Program-made: the position numbers and the translations under genes
Notes under the pieces: model-generated
Told to the model about the DNA's origin: nothing
Databases searched by the model: none
What the model saw: only the letters and a program-made list of their open reading frames with translations
Origin: DASYAN01 sp036501345
Lineage (GTDB): Bacteria > Chloroflexota > Ktedonobacteria > Ktedonobacterales > Ktedonobacteraceae
Assembly: GCA_036501345.1 (NCBI GenBank)
Contig: DASYAN010000336.1
Coordinates: 1-6,898 of the forward strand
DNA length: 6,898 nucleotides
Reading direction: 5' to 3'
Part shown: positions 4,986-6,898 of the stretch, in pieces
How positions within the stretch are numbered: the first letter of the stretch is position 1
Layout: each line of letters starts with the position of its first letter

Positions 4986-5007
4986 AACGCTGAGAGGAAG
5001 GTGAGAG

Positions 5008-6528
5008 ATGACAGTCAAGGAGACGTTCGAAGCAGAAAAGTCCCAAAGAACTGCAGAAGAGTTTGCAGCTGATATCATCTACTCAGAACCCTCCACTTCT
5101 TGGTATCGCAGCCTATTTGGGAACTCTAAAGAGGGCTTGAAGAAATTCTACTATATATCCTCGAAAAACTCTGCTGTAAGGTTTCTGCAGGATATTATCA
5201 TTCTTTTGCTTTTGGCTGGCCTACTCTACTATGGAGCCATCCAGGTGATGTTCCGTCCGGACACGGATGCCGTGCGCTATCAATGTTATTCAGTAGCCTT
5301 CTGGCAAGGTTGGTCGGGATTTCGCAATCTACCTTTGGGGCTATGTACATTTATGATATATTCAGGTAATGAGCTTATGGCTACCTCGCAGCGAGAGCTA
5401 TTGTATCTTATGCAGCAGCGAGGACTACCCGCTGGATTGATACACTTTGTCGCTGCTCAATCTCTTAATCAGCCATATCATTCCTTGCCCTACGAATATC
5501 CGTGGCCAGCGCTATTGCCTTTTTCTCTTGGCTTAGTAGCTCCTGCACAGTGGTACCAGGTTGCTTTTGCAATAGGTATGCTATTAGTTGCTGGATGTAT
5601 CTATTTTGTTCTTCAATACTGGCGATCACGCGGAACTGCTCTTGCCTACGCACTTTATCTAGTGGCCGGGGGATGGGCAACTGTAGCGGCTCGCTTTGAT
5701 ATTGTTCCAGCGGCACTAACACTCTTTGCAATGGTCTGTGCGGTACACAAGCGTTGGAATTGGGCCTTTGCGTTGTTGGCACTGGCGGCGGTATTGAAGG
5801 TTTATCCGGCAATCTTGCTGGTCCCATTCGCACTGGCTCTCCAACGGGGAACACAGGGAAAGTGGTATCGGTGGCGCAGGTGGCTACCAATAGGAATCTT
5901 TGTGGGGATCTGTATCCTCGCTGTGGTAATATCGCTACTCTTGAGTGTCGTAGGGACACTGGTGCCGCTGGGATATTTTGACTATCGGCCCATAGAGATA
6001 GAATCACTTTCAGCTTCAATGCTCTGGATATTCAGTTTACTGGGAAAAACTCCACTAGGGTACGCAGGATCATTTGGATCTCTAAATGCCTTAAGTCCTC
6101 TGGCTTCCAATATTACATCGCGGATGATGGTACTACTGGTAGTCGGTCTTCTCTATACTTGGTGGCTACAATGGCGGGGACGCATAGATTTTGCGATGGC
6201 TTGTCTGCTGACCCTGCTCATTGTGATAGTTACGGGAAAGGTATTCAGTCCACAGTATCTCCTTTGGGTAATCCCTCTAGTTGCGTATGTGGGACAGAGT
6301 AACCGTTGGTGGTTGCTCTTCTGGACACTGATTGGACTCTTGACTAGCTGGATTTACCCCTATATCTTTCATATGATTCCTCATTTGTATACTCCATTGT
6401 TTTATCCGGTAACTGCAGCACGTAACTTCCTATTGCTCGGATTTATTCTCTCTGTGCTGATTGTAGTATCGTGCAGGCGTGTTGAACGGCCATCGCCTGT
6501 TTTCACACCATCCATTTTCCCATCATAA
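5008..6528 (+). CDS. GT87/DUF2029-type membrane glycosyltransferase, paralogue 2
   Basis: 506 residues, with the same fold and motifs as the gene at 3116: Asp pair RPDTDAVRYQ (Asp85, Asp87), YEYPWPALLP (162-171), ARFDIVPA (228-235), VLKVYPAILL (262-271), RPIEIESLSASMLW (327-340) and GKVFSPQYLLWVIPL (410-424). Over one aligned stretch (157-236 here, 121-200 there) 61 of 80 residues are identical. It likely uses a polyprenyl-phosphate sugar on the outer membrane face. It differs in a longer hydrophilic N-terminus of 61 residues containing TSWYRSLFGNSKEGLKK, in a four-residue gap near residue 460, and in a short unrelated C-terminus. ATG 5008 has a good purine-rich site (GAGGAAGGTGAG) just upstream. 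Its last 8 codons and stop overlap the convergent gene on the other strand, so its C-terminus may have been remade when the two genes came together. Confidence 0.87.
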   Translation: MTVKETFEAEKSQRTAEEFAADIIYSEPSTSWYRSLFGNSKEGLKKFYYISSKNSAVRFLQDIIILLLLAGLLYYGAIQVMFRPDTDAVRYQCYSVAFWQGWSGFRNLPLGLCTFMIYSGNELMATSQRELLYLMQQRGLPAGLIHFVAAQSLNQPYHSLPYEYPWPALLPFSLGLVAPAQWYQVAFAIGMLLVAGCIYFVLQYWRSRGTALAYALYLVAGGWATVAARFDIVPAALTLFAMVCAVHKRWNWAFALLALAAVLKVYPAILLVPFALALQRGTQGKWYRWRRWLPIGIFVGICILAVVISLLLSVVGTLVPLGYFDYRPIEIESLSASMLWIFSLLGKTPLGYAGSFGSLNALSPLASNITSRMMVLLVVGLLYTWWLQWRGRIDFAMACLLTLLIVIVTGKVFSPQYLLWVIPLVAYVGQSNRWWLLFWTLIGLLTSWIYPYIFHMIPHLYTPLFYPVTAARNFLLLGFILSVLIVVSCRRVERPSPVFTPSIFPS

Positions 6529-6898
6529 AGAGTAGACTGAGTGTGGCAAGCAAGGCAGGGAAAATCCATAGCAGAGCCTGATGGAGGCGTGGATGGCGCA
6601 GACCGAGAATGGCTAAAGTAATGAAAGCTGGGAACATCTCAAGAACAAAGCGTTGATTCGAGATCAACGCATCATGTTGCCATATGCTAGGGCTGAGGAG
6701 GTAGTAGAAGAGTAATAGTCCTGTCCAAAGAGTATAGCTGGCGCGGATCTGTTGCCTGCCTACAATTACAAGAGCAATGAATGCAAGGGTAGCGCTAAGA
6801 TCGAGTAGCACATGAACCTCATTGAAAGAGCCAAAGGGTTGGTTCCAGAAGAGTTCGAAGATATTTTGCCAGATGCCTCGCCATGGCCAGGAAGTCTG
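6503..6898 (-). CDS. PIG-V-like GT-C mannosyltransferase family protein, C-terminal part (5' end outside window)
   Basis: Read on the minus strand, the frame is open from 6898 to TGA at 6505-6503, giving 131 residues; the GTG at 6811 is internal. The visible part starts WPWRGIWQNIFELFWNQPFG, then NEVHVLLDLSATLAFIALVIV (a membrane segment), two more hydrophobic segments (LLLFYYLLSP and neighbours; WIFPALLATLSLLFMMGKWM), and between them ISNQRFVLEMFPAFITLAILG. A short aromatic loop, a membrane helix, then an N/S-x-R-F/Y-V-L-x-x-FP signature and a final helix match the C-terminus of bacterial PIG-V-like mannosyltransferases, which take mannose from polyprenyl-phosphate-mannose. The catalytic N-terminal loops are outside the window, so the activity cannot be confirmed. 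It is convergent with the GT87 gene and shares 26 bases with it, consistent with one glycosylation locus. Confidence 0.65.
   Translation of the reverse strand, partial: QTSWPWRGIWQNIFELFWNQPFGSFNEVHVLLDLSATLAFIALVIVGRQQIRASYTLWTGLLLFYYLLSPSIWQHDALISNQRFVLEMFPAFITLAILGLRHPRLHQALLWIFPALLATLSLLFMMGKWMV

Larger units (their letters stand above)
4589..5007. other. Intergenic region between the two GT87 genes
   Basis: 419 bases without a gene. No terminator was found for the upstream gene. The left half shows only a 10-base palindrome ATATGCATAT (4722-4731) and a distant pair GTTGATC (4628-4634) / GATCAAC (4734-4740). The right half has the TTGTCC element (4810), a possible -10 (4850-4855), a leader hairpin (4943-4985) and the ribosome binding site of the next gene. 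Apart from the TTGTCC element it does not resemble the region before the first GT87 gene, so the duplication seems not to include the upstream DNA. Confidence 0.55.

Noticed and set aside
5465..6019. 184-codon open frame on the minus strand inside the second GT87 gene
   Set aside because: It lies entirely within a well-supported gene with strong family motifs. A similar antisense frame is open, in pieces, in the first paralogue (3408-3680, 3702-3890), as expected from shared codon use. No recognisable protein features or start signal.

Overview
The window is bacterial and moderate in GC. It most resembles the Chloroflexota class Ktedonobacteria. This is inferred from three things seen here: a SWIM zinc-finger protein with the AAVYYILAEHFDGDPFLIFKLRG signature, several GT-C type membrane glycosyltransferases side by side, and long, structured intergenic regions around an ECF sigma factor. 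No rRNA, tRNA, CRISPR array or transposase is visible.

Layout, left to right. (1) 1-420: the 3' end of a SWIM zinc-finger gene, cut by the window edge. (2) 421-680: a regulatory gap with a perfect CRP/FNR-type palindrome placed as for a class II activated promoter, then a strong ribosome binding site serving a 13-codon leader ORF that overlaps the next start. (3) 681-1268: a complete ECF-type RNA polymerase sigma factor with no anti-sigma gene after it. (4) 1269-2038: 770 bases with no convincing gene but much structure: two inverted repeats, a good intrinsic terminator (1385-1426), a diverged pair of about 85-base direct repeats, a run of four 21-22 base units beginning TTGTCC or a close variant, and a long-armed inverted repeat just before the next gene. 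(5) 2039-2875: a cysteine/histidine protein that looks like a papain-fold (NlpC/P60- or CHAP-like) hydrolase, A+T-richer than its neighbours, with an odd cysteine-rich tail. (6) 3116-4588 and 5008-6528: two paralogous multi-pass membrane proteins of the GT87/DUF2029 type (polyprenyl-phosphate-sugar dependent glycosyltransferases), separated by 419 bases. (7) 6503-6898 on the minus strand: the C-terminal part of another multi-pass protein resembling PIG-V-like mannosyltransferases, convergent with and overlapping the second GT87 gene by 26 bases.

The right half reads as a cell-envelope or protein glycosylation locus: three GT-C type membrane enzymes that would move sugars from lipid-phosphate donors to acceptors on the outer face of the membrane. 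The sigma factor and the Cys/His protein have no demonstrable tie to it beyond proximity and a shared TTGTCC element found upstream of genes 3, 4 and 5. No complete, clearly new system can be proven from this window. The best leads are the recurring TTGTCC element, the CRP-type switch on the sigma gene, and the Cys/His protein with its apparently borrowed tail.
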